A DNA stretch of 64,000 bases from Nematocida homosporus (Eukaryota; Microsporidia), in assembly GCF_024244095.1 (NCBI RefSeq), contig NW_026250687.1, positions 62,001 through 126,000 of the forward strand. The letters run 5' to 3'. Shown here piece by piece: positions 46,533 to 55,924 of the stretch (position 1 is its first letter; the number at the start of each line of letters is the position of its first letter). The position numbers were made by a program, and so were the translations under genes. The notes under the pieces are model-generated. The model was not told the DNA's origin and did no database searches. It worked only from the letters and a program-made list of their open reading frames with translations.

Positions 46533-46570
46533 TAATATTTGAGTATTTAACTGGAAAAAAGTTTTCGTCC

Positions 46571-47686
46571 ATGCACATTTTACAGGAAACTCCATTAGGA
46601 TATGCTTTACTTAAAGATAAGCCTTTAGAACTGGAATTTCTTGCTAGTTTTAAAGATGCTAATGAAGCTGCCCTGGCGGTTGATACGCCGAATCTTCCCC
46701 AGACTTTAATCGATCTAATTCGTACTAAGAAGATTAGCCGGATTGTAACTAGTCCCTCTTTAGTAGCTGGATTTGTGGCGGGACTGAGTAGTGCCGGGGT
46801 AGTAAGTGCGGAAATTAGTGGGGATTTAGATAGTACTATGGAAAGAGAGATTAAACAACGTTTGCCTGAACTCTTAGGAGTAAGTGTGCAAACACTGGAC
46901 AGATCGGCTTTACTGCTAGCTCATGCAGTGGCTCGGAAGCGTTTGCAAGCGGCTGCTTTATGTCCGGACTTAGTAGTAGTGCAGGGGGCGCGGGCTTTAG
47001 ACCGATTAGATACGGATATTAACAAGAAGTGTATGCGGATTAGGGAGTGGCACGGCATGCACTTCCCAGAGGTCAGTGAAAGTACACCGGATAATTGGGA
47101 GTTCTTAGTACGCGTAGCTGAGCACTTAGCTGGTGGAGAGGCTGGTGGAGTAAGTGTAGGAGGAGAGATGGACAGTGAAGATGCGGCCGTACTAAGTGCA
47201 GCAGTTGAGGAGGCTAAAGGTATGTTTGTAGCTCGGGAGAAGTTGCAGGGGCATTTAAGACGACGAATGGGAGAGATAGCTCCTAACTTAACTGCCTTAG
47301 TTGGTGAAGGTTTAGGCGCTCGTTTAATTGCGGCGGCTGGATCTTTAGCTGAACTAGCTGGGAAAGCTGCTTCAACTATTCAAGTAATGGGAGCGGAAAG
47401 AGTCTTATTTAAAGCCTTGCGTGAGAAGGGGAAGACGCCTAAGTATGGGGTGGTGTTTAATGCGGTGAGTGTAGGAGCTGCTCCTTTAGCGGCTAAAGGT
47501 CGGATTGCTCGTACTTTAGCTGCTAAGATAGCTTTAGCCGTGCGATGTGATGCAGCGGGTGAGTGTGCGGATGGTAGTTTTGGACGGAAAGCCCGGGCGA
47601 CAGTAGAAGCCCGACTTGAGGATGCTAAGTCCCGCAAGCCAGCTGCTAAATCCCGACATACCAAAGGACCAGTTGGCCGACGATAA
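46571..47686 (+). CDS. Nop56/Nop58-type box C/D snoRNP core protein
   Basis: These proteins scaffold box C/D snoRNPs for 2'-O-methylation of rRNA. The protein has the NOP5 N-terminal domain (residues 1-60), a coiled-coil region (IKKMRIREWHGMHFPE-like IREWHGMHFPE near 156-166) and the Nop domain (about 220-345). There AERVLFKALREKGKTPKYGVVFNA matches the family's GAExALFRAL...TPKYGLIFHS and APLAAKGRIARTLAAKIALAVR matches GQxxPKxKGKISRxLAxKxALAxR. The tail is short and basic (KSRKPAAKSRHTKGPVGRR). At 371 aa it is nearly archaeal in size, lacking the long KKE/D tail of yeast Nop56 and Nop58, so I do not choose between the two. Confidence 0.85.
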   Translation: MHILQETPLGYALLKDKPLELEFLASFKDANEAALAVDTPNLPQTLIDLIRTKKISRIVTSPSLVAGFVAGLSSAGVVSAEISGDLDSTMEREIKQRLPELLGVSVQTLDRSALLLAHAVARKRLQAAALCPDLVVVQGARALDRLDTDINKKCMRIREWHGMHFPEVSESTPDNWEFLVRVAEHLAGGEAGGVSVGGEMDSEDAAVLSAAVEEAKGMFVAREKLQGHLRRRMGEIAPNLTALVGEGLGARLIAAAGSLAELAGKAASTIQVMGAERVLFKALREKGKTPKYGVVFNAVSVGAAPLAAKGRIARTLAAKIALAVRCDAAGECADGSFGRKARATVEARLEDAKSRKPAAKSRHTKGPVGRR

Positions 47687-48175
47687 TCAAATTGAGTTTG
47701 GATTGAGTTGAGTTTGTTGGTGGCTTACTTGCATTTATTAAACATAAATAAGATATGATTTGGGTTAGTATTGTAGTGGTGTTTAGAGTGAGTATTTAGA
47801 TATGTATTTTTAGCGGTGTATTATGACAGTATATTAAATTAGTACTATGTTTGTTATTACGTTGAGTTGTATTACGTTGAGTTGATATGTGCAAATTGAG
47901 TTATATTAATTGAGTTGTGTTAGTATTAGTTGGGGTTAGTTATTATTGAGGTGGTATTATTGGGTTAGTAGTAGATAGTATTGGGGTGGCCGTAGTTAGT
48001 AGTAGATAGTATTGAGTTGGCCGTAGTTAGTAGTAGATAGCAATAAGTTAGTAGTAGATAGTACTAAGATAGCACTAAGATGGTAATAAGATAGTAATAA
48101 ATTGGTAATAAGTTGTTATTAATGAATCTATTGGGTTGGTAGAGTAATTGCTGGGTATAGGGATAGAGTATGGTG
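47687..48175. other. Intergenic; minisatellite
   Basis: No gene seen. A 31-bp minisatellite lies at 47965-48070 (listed separately). The remainder is TTGGGTTAGTATT-type low complexity. Confidence 0.6.
47965..48070. repeat. Minisatellite, four units starting TTAGTAGTAGATAG
   Basis: Two 31-bp units (47965-47995, 47996-48026), which also share GGCCGTAG, are followed by two shorter units of about 21 bp (48027-48047 and from 48048). Confidence 0.75.
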
Positions 48176-48937
48176 TTATTCGGGAGGTAAGATGGCTTTC
48201 TCAATGCGGACACCGGTGCTGCTGCACTTGATGGCATACTTTTCGCCACAACCACGTGGGGCTTTGCGCGGCTCAATGAGACCGTCACAGCGGATACGGC
48301 TTTTGGAGGGTTTGGGCTCAAGAGTGAGAATCTGGTCGAAGAATCCGTAGTTAAGATGGTCGACTAGATTGATGGGTATACTAACTAGAGCAATGGCGCC
48401 TTGAGTGCGAATGGCTGCTCTTAGTTGGAAAAGCTCGGTTTGGATGTTAGTACTACCCCATAGTGGTGAGAACATACTTAGAATACTAACTCGACTGCCT
48501 GGTTTAATACTGGTTATAATACTAGCTAAGTCTTTCGCCCAAATAACTTGGTCGGATTTAGGATGGGTTTGGCGTAGATCAAAACAACCCGATCGTTCAG
48601 CTCCGCCTAGTCGGGCTGTAGAACTAGTGCCAGACATACGGCCGTACCGCCAGGCAATTAGTTCGTTGACTACGGGGGCTGTAGTTGAACTTGGTCTTTT
48701 TACATAGGCAGGTACGGATAGAGTACTGGCATCCATTGAACTATGAATAGTTGGCTCATTCCGTTCCAGACCTTCAGCAATAAAGACGCGATGTATGCCC
48801 AAATGATAATTTACGCCTTCATTAACGGCTAAAAGTAATATATCCCCACCAACCATTCCCCCACCTAAAATCTCGTCTAATTCTTGACCACCCGTACTAA
48901 ATCGCTCCTGTCTAACTCGACCTAGTCGCTTGAACAT
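48176..48937 (-). CDS. ELP4: Elongator subunit Elp4
   Basis: Elp4 is one of the RecA-like Elp4-5-6 ring subunits of Elongator, which modifies wobble uridines of tRNAs. The 253-aa protein begins with the family block FSTGGQELDEILGGGMVGGDILLL (13-36), a Walker-like loop that lacks the Lys of true P-loops, as in Elp4. IAWRYGRMSG (about 94-103), a CFDLRQ block (Elp4: FDLTKR), a central ISILSMFSPLWG-like strand and a C-terminal DGLIEPRKAPRG (Elp4: GLLHIRKLPR) follow. It is shorter than yeast Elp4. KaiC-like or Elp6 proteins are alternatives, but the AWRY and RKxPR blocks favour Elp4. Confidence 0.72.
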   Translation of the reverse strand: MFKRLGRVRQERFSTGGQELDEILGGGMVGGDILLLAVNEGVNYHLGIHRVFIAEGLERNEPTIHSSMDASTLSVPAYVKRPSSTTAPVVNELIAWRYGRMSGTSSTARLGGAERSGCFDLRQTHPKSDQVIWAKDLASIITSIKPGSRVSILSMFSPLWGSTNIQTELFQLRAAIRTQGAIALVSIPINLVDHLNYGFFDQILTLEPKPSKSRIRCDGLIEPRKAPRGCGEKYAIKCSSTGVRIEKAILPPE

Positions 48938-49084
48938 CTAATTTTCTAAAAATTGCCCAATCTATCCCAATCTAACTCAAAACCATTCCAATCTATCCCA
49001 AGCAGAGCAATACTTTTACAAGACTATTCAAACCGAACTAAGAACCATCTAGTACCCATGTAATACGAACTAGATCTCACTACT

Positions 49085-50533
49085 ATGCTAATTAGCAGCT
49101 CTTTTTTTTCGGACATGTTTATCATGCGAGGATTAGGCCAGGCTTGGACCACTGCTGGATTTGAAGAAAGCACTCTTTTACTATGGGAATACTTGCTTAA
49201 GACCGATCCTAGTCCGGATGTTTTCTTATCTTTACTTAAAGCTTTATTAAATGCTGGTCATTTGGCCGCAATTTGTTGGTTAGTGCCTCGCTATCCCGAA
49301 TACATTGAGTATGAAGAGGTCAAGAAGGTCTTTGCCTTTGCCATTAGTAAATCGGGAGTGGCAGCTCCTTCTGGATTTGCCGTATCTGGTAAACCTATGC
49401 CGGCGATAGATCCGGTGGTTGTAGAGCCTTTGGCTAGTGCTTCTACTTGTGCATTGTTCCAGAGCTTACTCCTGCGCGGGTCTGAGAAACGAGCGGAACT
49501 AGAAAGAGCTTTAGCAGCTGATGAACGTAATTTAGAAGCTTTGATTAGTGCGTCTATTCATTATACGAGTAAAACAGTTGAAGGATTGTTAGGACGGGTA
49601 GGAGATCGTAGGCTGGTGGCTTTGTATAGAAACTTGTTGTTGGATCGACCGGCATCCTTTACTCTGTTCTCCCGCGGGTTCTTAGCTCCCTTTTCCATTG
49701 CACTAGTGGCACGACGCTTGTTTAATGCTCGTCGGGCGGCTGAACTCTACCAAGTGAGCCAGTATGCAGCTGCTCTCTATCCAGGACACCATGAAGCGTA
49801 TACAACCGCTGGTATGTACTACCTTCTGAACAACCGGCCTGCCGATGCCAAACGAGCTTTAGTTCAGGCTTTACAAACTAGTGCCCATTCCGGCCGGGCT
49901 TGGTTACTCTTAGGCCAATGCGAGTCCGCTTTATGTGAATGTGCAGGAGCTATTGGGTGCTATGAGAAGGCGGAGGCCTTAATGGAAGACTCTTTACCGG
50001 CTGCTTTAGGTATTGGGCTGGAGTACCATCGGATGCGCAGCTACCAAAAAGCCGAGGAGAAGTACTTGAGTATTCAGAAAACACATTCACTTAGTGCGTG
50101 TTTAGAGCCATACTTATCTCTTCTAGTAGCGACTCGGCGGTACGATGTAGCATTGCAGTTGGCCGAAACTGCTGAAGCCGGGCCAGGCTTACTACTACGA
50201 TGTTGTTGCTTGCTCTTTGCTGGCCGGGCTAAAGAAGCAGCCCAGGCCTTAGACTTAGCTGGCGAAGCAGCAGTTAGTCCTGAAAGTCGTAGTCGATACT
50301 TCTTATTACGCGGGTACTTGCTGCACACAGCCCATGAGTACTGTTCAGCCATTGAGGCGTACCAAAAAGCTATCCTAGGCCCATCTAAAGCCGTCGGCAC
50401 CTTGATCAATGATTTACTAGAACTAGCGATCAAAAACTCATTGGAAGAAGAGGCAAGTGATATTGTGCAACAGTATCGCGAAGATCTTTTTGATTTCCTC
50501 AACTTAAAAGGAGATTTCACTCTTGTTCTTTAA
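49085..50533 (+). CDS. TPR protein, APC/C subunit Cdc16/APC6-like
   Basis: Cdc16 is a scaffold of the anaphase-promoting ubiquitin ligase. The 482-aa protein is made of TPR-type helix pairs. The middle matches the conserved Cdc16 run: ALYPGHHEAYTTAGMYYLLN (family: xPxxAxSWFAVGxYY), ADAKRALVQALQTSAHSGRAWLLLGQ (ARRYFSKATxLDPxFGPAWIAFGH), GAIGCYEKAEALMEDSLPAALGIGLEYHRM (QAIxAYxxAxxLxxGxHLPxLYIGMEY). C-terminal TPRs follow (SAIEAYQKAI). Cdc23/APC8 and Cdc27/APC3 are related alternatives. The start at 49085 (MLISSSFFSD) is the first ATG; an internal Met at residue 11 is also possible. Confidence 0.7.
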   Translation: MLISSSFFSDMFIMRGLGQAWTTAGFEESTLLLWEYLLKTDPSPDVFLSLLKALLNAGHLAAICWLVPRYPEYIEYEEVKKVFAFAISKSGVAAPSGFAVSGKPMPAIDPVVVEPLASASTCALFQSLLLRGSEKRAELERALAADERNLEALISASIHYTSKTVEGLLGRVGDRRLVALYRNLLLDRPASFTLFSRGFLAPFSIALVARRLFNARRAAELYQVSQYAAALYPGHHEAYTTAGMYYLLNNRPADAKRALVQALQTSAHSGRAWLLLGQCESALCECAGAIGCYEKAEALMEDSLPAALGIGLEYHRMRSYQKAEEKYLSIQKTHSLSACLEPYLSLLVATRRYDVALQLAETAEAGPGLLLRCCCLLFAGRAKEAAQALDLAGEAAVSPESRSRYFLLRGYLLHTAHEYCSAIEAYQKAILGPSKAVGTLINDLLELAIKNSLEEEASDIVQQYREDLFDFLNLKGDFTLVL

Positions 50534-50850
50534 TCCGGTAGATCTGGCCCGTGCGGCAAGACTAACTACATAACTAAATACTGTTATCTTTATTTGTTAC
50601 TTCTTTATATCAACTTAAGTGAGGTTTCGTGGTGTTATATTGGTTTGAGTTGGATTGGGTTTAGTATTTGGTTTGGTTTAGTATTTGGTTTAGATTCTTA
50701 TTGAGTTGTTTTACTTATCAGAACTCTACGTGTTGTCTGGCATAAAATATACAGTGCTATACTAAGCTAATAAGAGTTGTGCAGTGACAATAAGCTTTAT
50801 TACTTAAGTTAAGGTAGAATTGAGGTGAGTAGAGTAGAGTAAACAAGCTA
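50534..50850. other. Intergenic, no gene seen
   Basis: Mixed composition with GTTTAGTATTTGGTTT words near 50660. No hairpin or open frame stands out. Confidence 0.5.
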
Positions 50851-52248
50851 TCAGTGAGACAGTTCAAGTAAATGGACGAGACGGGCCCAGAACAGACTGC
50901 TTATAAGTATGTGAAGAATAGGAGAATTGGGCATCCAACTGGACTTGAGAGAGGATGCAGACGACGACATGGTATTATGCGGTGTGGTAGGACTAGTATT
51001 GGGTGTATCATCAGCAAGGGTATCAGTAGTAGTGGCTAGATATTCTACACACTCATGAATACTAGAGGCGGTTGTGGTATTTGTTAACTGCGCATTAAAC
51101 TGATCTTGTAGTTGTTTTGTCTTATCTAGTAGAAGCTTAAACCATTTTGAAACTTTCTCCAAATCATCGATTAGTTGCTTGATAGATTCAGCTGTAAATT
51201 GACCCATATTATTGTTGTATGCCTTTTCAAATGGACGGCCCAATCGAATTATATAATCAGGTCGCTTAAAATCCAATCTATACCTCCCTTGTAAGTCATC
51301 GATATACAATAGTTTTTCTCGCACCATCTCGGCAGCTTCATCTGTTGGCATGTTCTTTATCATAGCAGCAATGTTTAGTTTCAAAATGTCGTCTATGTGC
51401 TTTTGGTCGTCATTGCTGATTGTGATATTAGGATATGCACTTAGAGGTGATTTAGAAAGCTTCGAAAAGCTAGAGAGCATCAACTGCAGACGTAACATCT
51501 CGTACAAGACGTGTATGAGCTGTTTCTGTGCACAAAGGTCTGTGTTGGATACAGTTGAGTTTTTGATAAGCGTCTTCCAAGTTTCAATCGCTTCTTTGTT
51601 ACTATCTTTATCCAAATCAAATGACAGGGTGTAAAAGTAGAAAACATAGGAAGGAATATAAGCCTGTATAAGACCACTAACTTCATTGTGAAGGCCTTTA
51701 TACTTACTCAAATCTAATGATCCAAGTGAAGAGAGAGCGCCCTTTCCTGCAACACTCTTTGTTAGCTTTTCAAGCTCAACAATATAGCGCTGACTTATAG
51801 CATATCCCTTTTCAAAGACATTTATGGCATTATCTATTGCATACAATAGAGAACCTTTCTCAAGATCATTAGGACAAATATTAACATCCAGATTATGAAT
51901 TTGGCGGCAGTTGTTTAGCATTGTAGCAATATACTTTGTATCATAATCACTTAACAACCCAAATCCTAACAATCGCAACCATTTAACTACATAATAATCC
52001 GATGGTTCATACCTATTAATAAGCTTCCTCTCCTTAAAGTTCATCTCTGAACACTCTGGGTTAGTATCATATGCAATTGCCACTTCAGCTATCCGCCAAC
52101 CACGCTTAGATTCAACACAATAGTCTTCCCAGTTTATCTTAGTGTTATTATCTGCATCAACATCAGTCATTTGACCACTAGTCATATCACTACTCCAACC
52201 CAGCAACCAAGCCAGACCAACTCCTAACATTCCAAAAGAGAACTTCAT
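50851..52248 (-). CDS. Secreted helical protein, unknown, 465 aa
   Basis: Not recognised. A signal peptide is clear (residues 1-20, MKFSFGMLGVGLAWLLGWSS). The mature part is almost entirely helical, with Cys residues at CVESKRGW, ECSEM and NCRQIHNLDVNIC that could form disulphides. Near 317-328 the segment LQGRYRLDFKRP recalls the IYRxNP motif and, as in the 778-aa protein at 8646, is followed by a helix (IKQLIDDLEKVSKWFKLLLD). A Ser/Thr-rich stretch (about 405-435) precedes a C-terminal hydrophobic segment (PILHILISSLFWARLVHLLEL), which could be a GPI-attachment or tail-anchor signal. Confidence 0.75.
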   Translation of the reverse strand: MKFSFGMLGVGLAWLLGWSSDMTSGQMTDVDADNNTKINWEDYCVESKRGWRIAEVAIAYDTNPECSEMNFKERKLINRYEPSDYYVVKWLRLLGFGLLSDYDTKYIATMLNNCRQIHNLDVNICPNDLEKGSLLYAIDNAINVFEKGYAISQRYIVELEKLTKSVAGKGALSSLGSLDLSKYKGLHNEVSGLIQAYIPSYVFYFYTLSFDLDKDSNKEAIETWKTLIKNSTVSNTDLCAQKQLIHVLYEMLRLQLMLSSFSKLSKSPLSAYPNITISNDDQKHIDDILKLNIAAMIKNMPTDEAAEMVREKLLYIDDLQGRYRLDFKRPDYIIRLGRPFEKAYNNNMGQFTAESIKQLIDDLEKVSKWFKLLLDKTKQLQDQFNAQLTNTTTASSIHECVEYLATTTDTLADDTPNTSPTTPHNTMSSSASSLKSSWMPNSPILHILISSLFWARLVHLLELSH

Positions 52249-52823
52249 TTATAACTATCTCTCCTCAAATCTTACATTTATACTTGCTCCAAACCCGATC
52301 TACGATCCTCATATTAATATAACATCGCACTAATACAATAAAGTGATCTCAAGAGAAAAGACCGAGTAGGTATTAGTATTGGTGTTGGTACTGAGTTATT
52401 TGCGTTGCAGTATGTTTCAGAGGAGATAAGCACAAGTTGGCGCATCTTTATTCTTCATCTGCAGCTCCATTGAGTTAGCAGTGAGTTAGTAGTGAGTTAA
52501 AGATTAGTAGAGGACAACTCCAAACTACAAGTACATGATCTATTTAGTTTAAGAAGATACCAACCCAATTGAGTACTGTACACGTCATACTTAATTTTAA
52601 TACTTTATTCAACACCAACCCAATCCTATCTTAATTATATCTTGGTAGAAGTTAGGATTAGGTTAGGATTAGTTTATTGTTAGTTAAATGCGGTATGTAG
52701 TCACTTACCAACACAACAGCTAGTATTAGTATTGGTCTTAAGATATGAATAGTTTTGACCAAAACATGACTTTAATCTGGTACAGTCAATACATAACCAG
52801 TGGTTTTTTTAGTGGAAAAGAAG
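52249..52823. other. Intergenic, no gene seen
   Basis: 575 bases of mixed low-complexity sequence with one TACGTCATAC-like half-site around 52580-52590. No structured element stands out. The frame before the thymidylate kinase is open to a GTG at 52800 but lacks an ATG. Confidence 0.5.
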
Positions 52824-53414
52824 ATGTCACAGGCTCTATTAGTGGCAGTTGAAGGTGTAGACCGCAGTGGAAAGAGTACTTTAGTTAAGGATTTAGTCCT
52901 GAAGTTACAAAGTCATGGACAGAGAGTAGTACGCTTATCCTATCCTAATAGACAAAATCAAACTGGACAATTGATCAATCGTATCTTGCGCAAGGAAATA
53001 GACTTTCCTCAGGAGGCCATGTACATGCTTTTCTCTGCTAATCGTTGGGAAGATAGTGCAACTATGCAAGCAGCCTTATCTTCAGCTGATGTAGTGGTTT
53101 GTGATAGGTATACTTTATCTGGACTAGCTTATGCTTTAGCTAGTGGTGCTAATAATACAGCAGCTATGACTGTAGATCAAGGCTTAACCAAACCAGATTT
53201 AGTTCTTTTCCTGGCCGATACAGCTGTAACTGCTTCAACTCGGCCTGGTTTTGGCGAAGAACTCTTTGAGAAGACGGCATTCCAAGCATCTGTTCATAAG
53301 TGCATGCTAAATTTACTCCCTAACTATGCTCATGTTATTATCACTGGTACGCCAGCAGAACGTTTACGTGCGGCTTATTTAGCGATCAAAGAAGCCCAGA
53401 GCATATATCAATAA
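52824..53414 (+). CDS. Thymidylate kinase
   Basis: Thymidylate kinase phosphorylates dTMP to dTDP. 196 aa from the first ATG at 52824; a GTG eight codons upstream is rejected. The P-loop GVDRSGKST is at 11-19. SYPNRQNQTGQLI (39-51) binds the substrate. DRYTLSGLAYA (94-104) is the conserved DR(Y/H) block, and a lid region lies near 140-150 (TRPGFGEELFE). The order is that of eukaryotic TMP kinases (Cdc8, DTYMK). AATAAA overlaps the stop, and the next gene on the same strand starts 19 bases later. Confidence 0.93.
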   Translation: MSQALLVAVEGVDRSGKSTLVKDLVLKLQSHGQRVVRLSYPNRQNQTGQLINRILRKEIDFPQEAMYMLFSANRWEDSATMQAALSSADVVVCDRYTLSGLAYALASGANNTAAMTVDQGLTKPDLVLFLADTAVTASTRPGFGEELFEKTAFQASVHKCMLNLLPNYAHVIITGTPAERLRAAYLAIKEAQSIYQ

Positions 53415-53415
53415 A
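53410..53415 (+). terminator. AATAAA overlapping the thymidylate kinase stop
   Basis: The TAA stop (53412-53414) lies within AATAAA, and the next start codon is at 53434, so any cleavage site would fall in or near the next gene. Confidence 0.45.
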
Positions 53416-53433
53416 TGTTTTGCTTAGTCTTAG

Positions 53434-53979
53434 ATGAAAATAGAGCTAGAAAGTGCGGCCGTCATTGAAAAGATCTTTAGTGAACTTTCTGAAGATTCAA
53501 ATACACCAGAAGAAGAACAAGTCTTAAGTGCAGTTAAGAATCTCTTCCTAAAGAATATCCGAGTAGGTTCTAGTGCCAATACAGCTGTAGCTGCAGCTGA
53601 AAGCACCAGGATTGAAAGATTACAAGCCTTGTGTGCTGTACGACGTAATCTACCGGAACAACTAAGAGTGGAAGTAACCAAGAGTTGTGAAGAATTACTG
53701 GACCAAGCACGACAAGAGATAGCAGTTGTAGCTAGTACTAACCAGGTAGAAGGACTAGAGAGTAAGATGGAAGCAAGTAAGGAGGTCAATGAGGTAGGTA
53801 GGCGTATGCAAGAACTAGCTAAGGCCTTCCCAGAAGTACTCGGCCAAATGCGCGAGTACATTGCTAGTGCAGAACTAGAGGTGAAAGAAAGCAATCCGCG
53901 CAATGCCGAAGTAGAACCAGAATCTCTAGCTCTTCTCTTCAAAGATGAACTTGATTTAGCTAGTTTAAATAAAGAGTAG
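53434..53979 (+). CDS. Small all-helical protein, unknown, 181 aa
   Basis: Not recognised. It is acidic and predicted fully helical, with coiled-coil character in AESTRIERLQALCAVRRNLPEQL and ESKMEASKEVNEVGRRMQELA. The end is acidic (ALLFKDELDLASLNKE). There is no signal peptide or membrane segment. The size and heptads could fit a subunit of a larger complex, but no signature supports a named one. It lies 19 bases downstream of the thymidylate kinase gene. The antisense frame over most of its length is an artefact of codon composition. Confidence 0.65.
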   Translation: MKIELESAAVIEKIFSELSEDSNTPEEEQVLSAVKNLFLKNIRVGSSANTAVAAAESTRIERLQALCAVRRNLPEQLRVEVTKSCEELLDQARQEIAVVASTNQVEGLESKMEASKEVNEVGRRMQELAKAFPEVLGQMREYIASAELEVKESNPRNAEVEPESLALLFKDELDLASLNKE

Positions 53980-54084
53980 TATTGTGTTGTGTTATGTTTT
54001 GGTAAAGATAAAGTTGTGTGTTGTGTGATGTTGTGTGTTGATTTAGATAGAGTTGTGCTTTGGTAAAGCTGTTTATCTGGGCAT

Positions 54085-54292
54085 ACTAACTCAATACTTA
54101 ACTAATGCATACTATGTTAAAGACATTTCTCAATACGACATACTAACCCATTTATTGAATGTAGGCGATGATATGACGTCATACTAACCCAATACCAATC
54201 TAATACCAACCTAATACTAATGCGATCGGACAGTGAATAAACGATTTAGGATGGGGAAGGATTAGTGGTTGTGTAATGACATTACACTGAGT
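54085..54292 (+). repeat. Dispersed repeat, copy B (about 208 bp)
   Basis: It matches copy A at 11078-11333 in order and orientation, with strong similarity outside the low-complexity words: ACTTAACTAATGCATAC, ATACGACATACTAACCCA, CTAATGCGATCGGACA, TGAATAAACGATTTAG and TAGTGGTTGTGTAA. It has one ATGACGTCAT (54173-54182) where copy A has two with about 50 bases between. It lies between two convergent genes, so it is not simply a promoter. Confidence 0.75.
54173..54182. promoter_or_regulatory. ATGACGTCAT palindrome (CRE-like)
   Basis: Fourth perfect copy of the palindrome in the window, inside dispersed repeat copy B. Confidence 0.35.
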
Positions 54293-54528
54293 ATATATAT
54301 ATTTAAGATAAGATACACATAAATAGTTTATTAATACATCTATTTAGTATAAGGGCTAGTATGAATTGGATTGTGTATTGGTTTAAGATAAGATAAAGTT
54401 GTGTTTGTTTTGATTTTAAGGAATTGGGATGTGTTAACTTATAAATAACTAAATCAAAATCAAAATCAAAAGATACCCGAATCAAAAACAAACCAAAACA
54501 TAAGAGCATATACCTATTCTATCACTAC

Positions 54529-55704
54529 TTAATCATCTGGTTTGATCTTCCCGGACTTAACTAGACTACGGTATTTGTCTTTGAGCTGCTGTTGTGAGAG
54601 ATAGGAAAAGTTAGCATACTCCTGAATAGCAGCCCAGCACTTAGAATGCTTTTGCAGAGCTGCAATGAATCTCGTCTCCTCTTCAATGGTCCAAACTTTG
54701 CGCTTCTTTTCCGTATAAAGCCGGCCCGTGTACTCTATCGCTCCATCCGGATGCACCACCGTTTCCTTAAGCCGGTTAGGCCGTTGTTGTGGTATTTCCA
54801 AGCCCGGTTCACTCCAGACCGGCGTCGTGCCCGGTTTAGCCGTAAAGAGGGAAGGACTTTTACTCCGGCCTCCTCCCCCACTTAAATGAACCGGTTTACT
54901 ATAAGCAATGTGTTTAGTATAGGCTGAACTACCCAAAGGAGACAAACTATGGGCATGAGCAGTTGGTTGCGTGTTTTCTATATAAGTACTCTCTAGACCG
55001 TCAACTCCTAAGCCACTAGCTGACTGACTTTGTTGTGTATCAAGATAAATAGAAGTTAGTTCAGCTGCAATCATTTCTAAATCTTGATCTTCAACCGTAC
55101 TTAAAGTTGGTGGTGGTTTTGATTGTAACATCTTAGTTAAAGGAACAGTGGCATAATAAGGAATTCCAAGTCTTCCTTTGATTTTAATAACTTGCTCATG
55201 AAAGAGACTTCTTAACTGACTAATGTAACTGTATCGACTGTCTAAAGAAGAAAGACTACTCCCTTCCTTTCGATCACTACTTACATCTCGTCCTACTAAT
55301 TCTTCCCACTCCTCAGTACTTAGTTGCTTATAGTACTCCCAAGTTGGATCTTTGCCTCCAACTAGTAAGTGGTACCCCCAAAGGACTAGTCTTTGTAACG
55401 TATCTAAGCGCCAAGGGACTGGGTTTGTGTACTGCAAGAGATCAAGGACTTGTCGAAACTTTAAGTCAACTCCGGTTTTAAAGAATCCACCAAAGATCTT
55501 CTCTTCAATCAAGTAAACGATATACTTAACTCGAACTTCTTCTTCCATCAGATATCCGACCTCTTTTAAGTTGTTTCCCACCGCTTCGACTGTGTTGGCA
55601 TAATATTGAAATGTGTCATTCTTTTCTTTATCGGTGGCTAAATACTCAATATACTTGTATAGAACATAATCAAAATAGTAGATGTCTAGAACGATGCACT
55701 GCAT
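54529..55704 (-). CDS. Telobox Myb protein, TRF/Taz1-like
   Basis: The final 54 residues (about 338-391) are a single Myb/SANT domain: KVWTIEEETRFIAALQKHSKCW, then AAIQEY, then QQLKDKYRSLVKSG. The last helix corresponds to the telobox VDLKDKWRN of double-stranded telomere-binding proteins (TRF1/2, Taz1, Tbf1, Teb1). The N-terminal 200 residues are helical and could be a TRFH-like dimerisation domain (MQCIVLDIYYFDYVLYKYIEY...VRVKYIVYLIEEKIF). The linker is Ser/Gln-rich with a basic patch (GGGGRSKSPS). 391 aa, Myb at the C-terminus: the layout is that of TRF/Taz1. Nuclear; telomere binding is inferred. Confidence 0.72.
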   Translation of the reverse strand: MQCIVLDIYYFDYVLYKYIEYLATDKEKNDTFQYYANTVEAVGNNLKEVGYLMEEEVRVKYIVYLIEEKIFGGFFKTGVDLKFRQVLDLLQYTNPVPWRLDTLQRLVLWGYHLLVGGKDPTWEYYKQLSTEEWEELVGRDVSSDRKEGSSLSSLDSRYSYISQLRSLFHEQVIKIKGRLGIPYYATVPLTKMLQSKPPPTLSTVEDQDLEMIAAELTSIYLDTQQSQSASGLGVDGLESTYIENTQPTAHAHSLSPLGSSAYTKHIAYSKPVHLSGGGGRSKSPSLFTAKPGTTPVWSEPGLEIPQQRPNRLKETVVHPDGAIEYTGRLYTEKKRKVWTIEEETRFIAALQKHSKCWAAIQEYANFSYLSQQQLKDKYRSLVKSGKIKPDD

Positions 55705-55924
55705 GACAGTAAAAAAATAATAAAGCGGCTAATCCTATATAGTAGTGATGATAGGAGTGATAGGGGTGAGTTGGATTGTTCAGTGGGTTGGTAGAGGTCT
55801 TGGGTTGCTTTTGGTTGCTTTTGAGTTAAGATGACGTAATTTGAGATTGGTTATTTGGATTTAGTTGATTTGATTTCGATTTAGATTGTGATGGAGTGGG
55901 GTGGTGGGGTGGTATTAAGTGGTA

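Larger units (their letters stand above)
53980..54528. other. Intergenic, mostly a dispersed repeat copy
   Basis: No gene seen. It contains dispersed repeat copy B (54085-54292), followed by TATATATA and AAATCAAAATCAAAATC runs. Confidence 0.6.

Noticed and set aside
47965..48070. Possible CRISPR-like array
   Set aside because: Units are contiguous without unique spacers and the host is eukaryotic; it is a minisatellite.
53430..53942. 170-codon minus-strand frame opposite the 181-aa gene
   Set aside because: Ser/Leu-rich shadow of a gene with regular codon use; no motif; the sense protein is more plausible.
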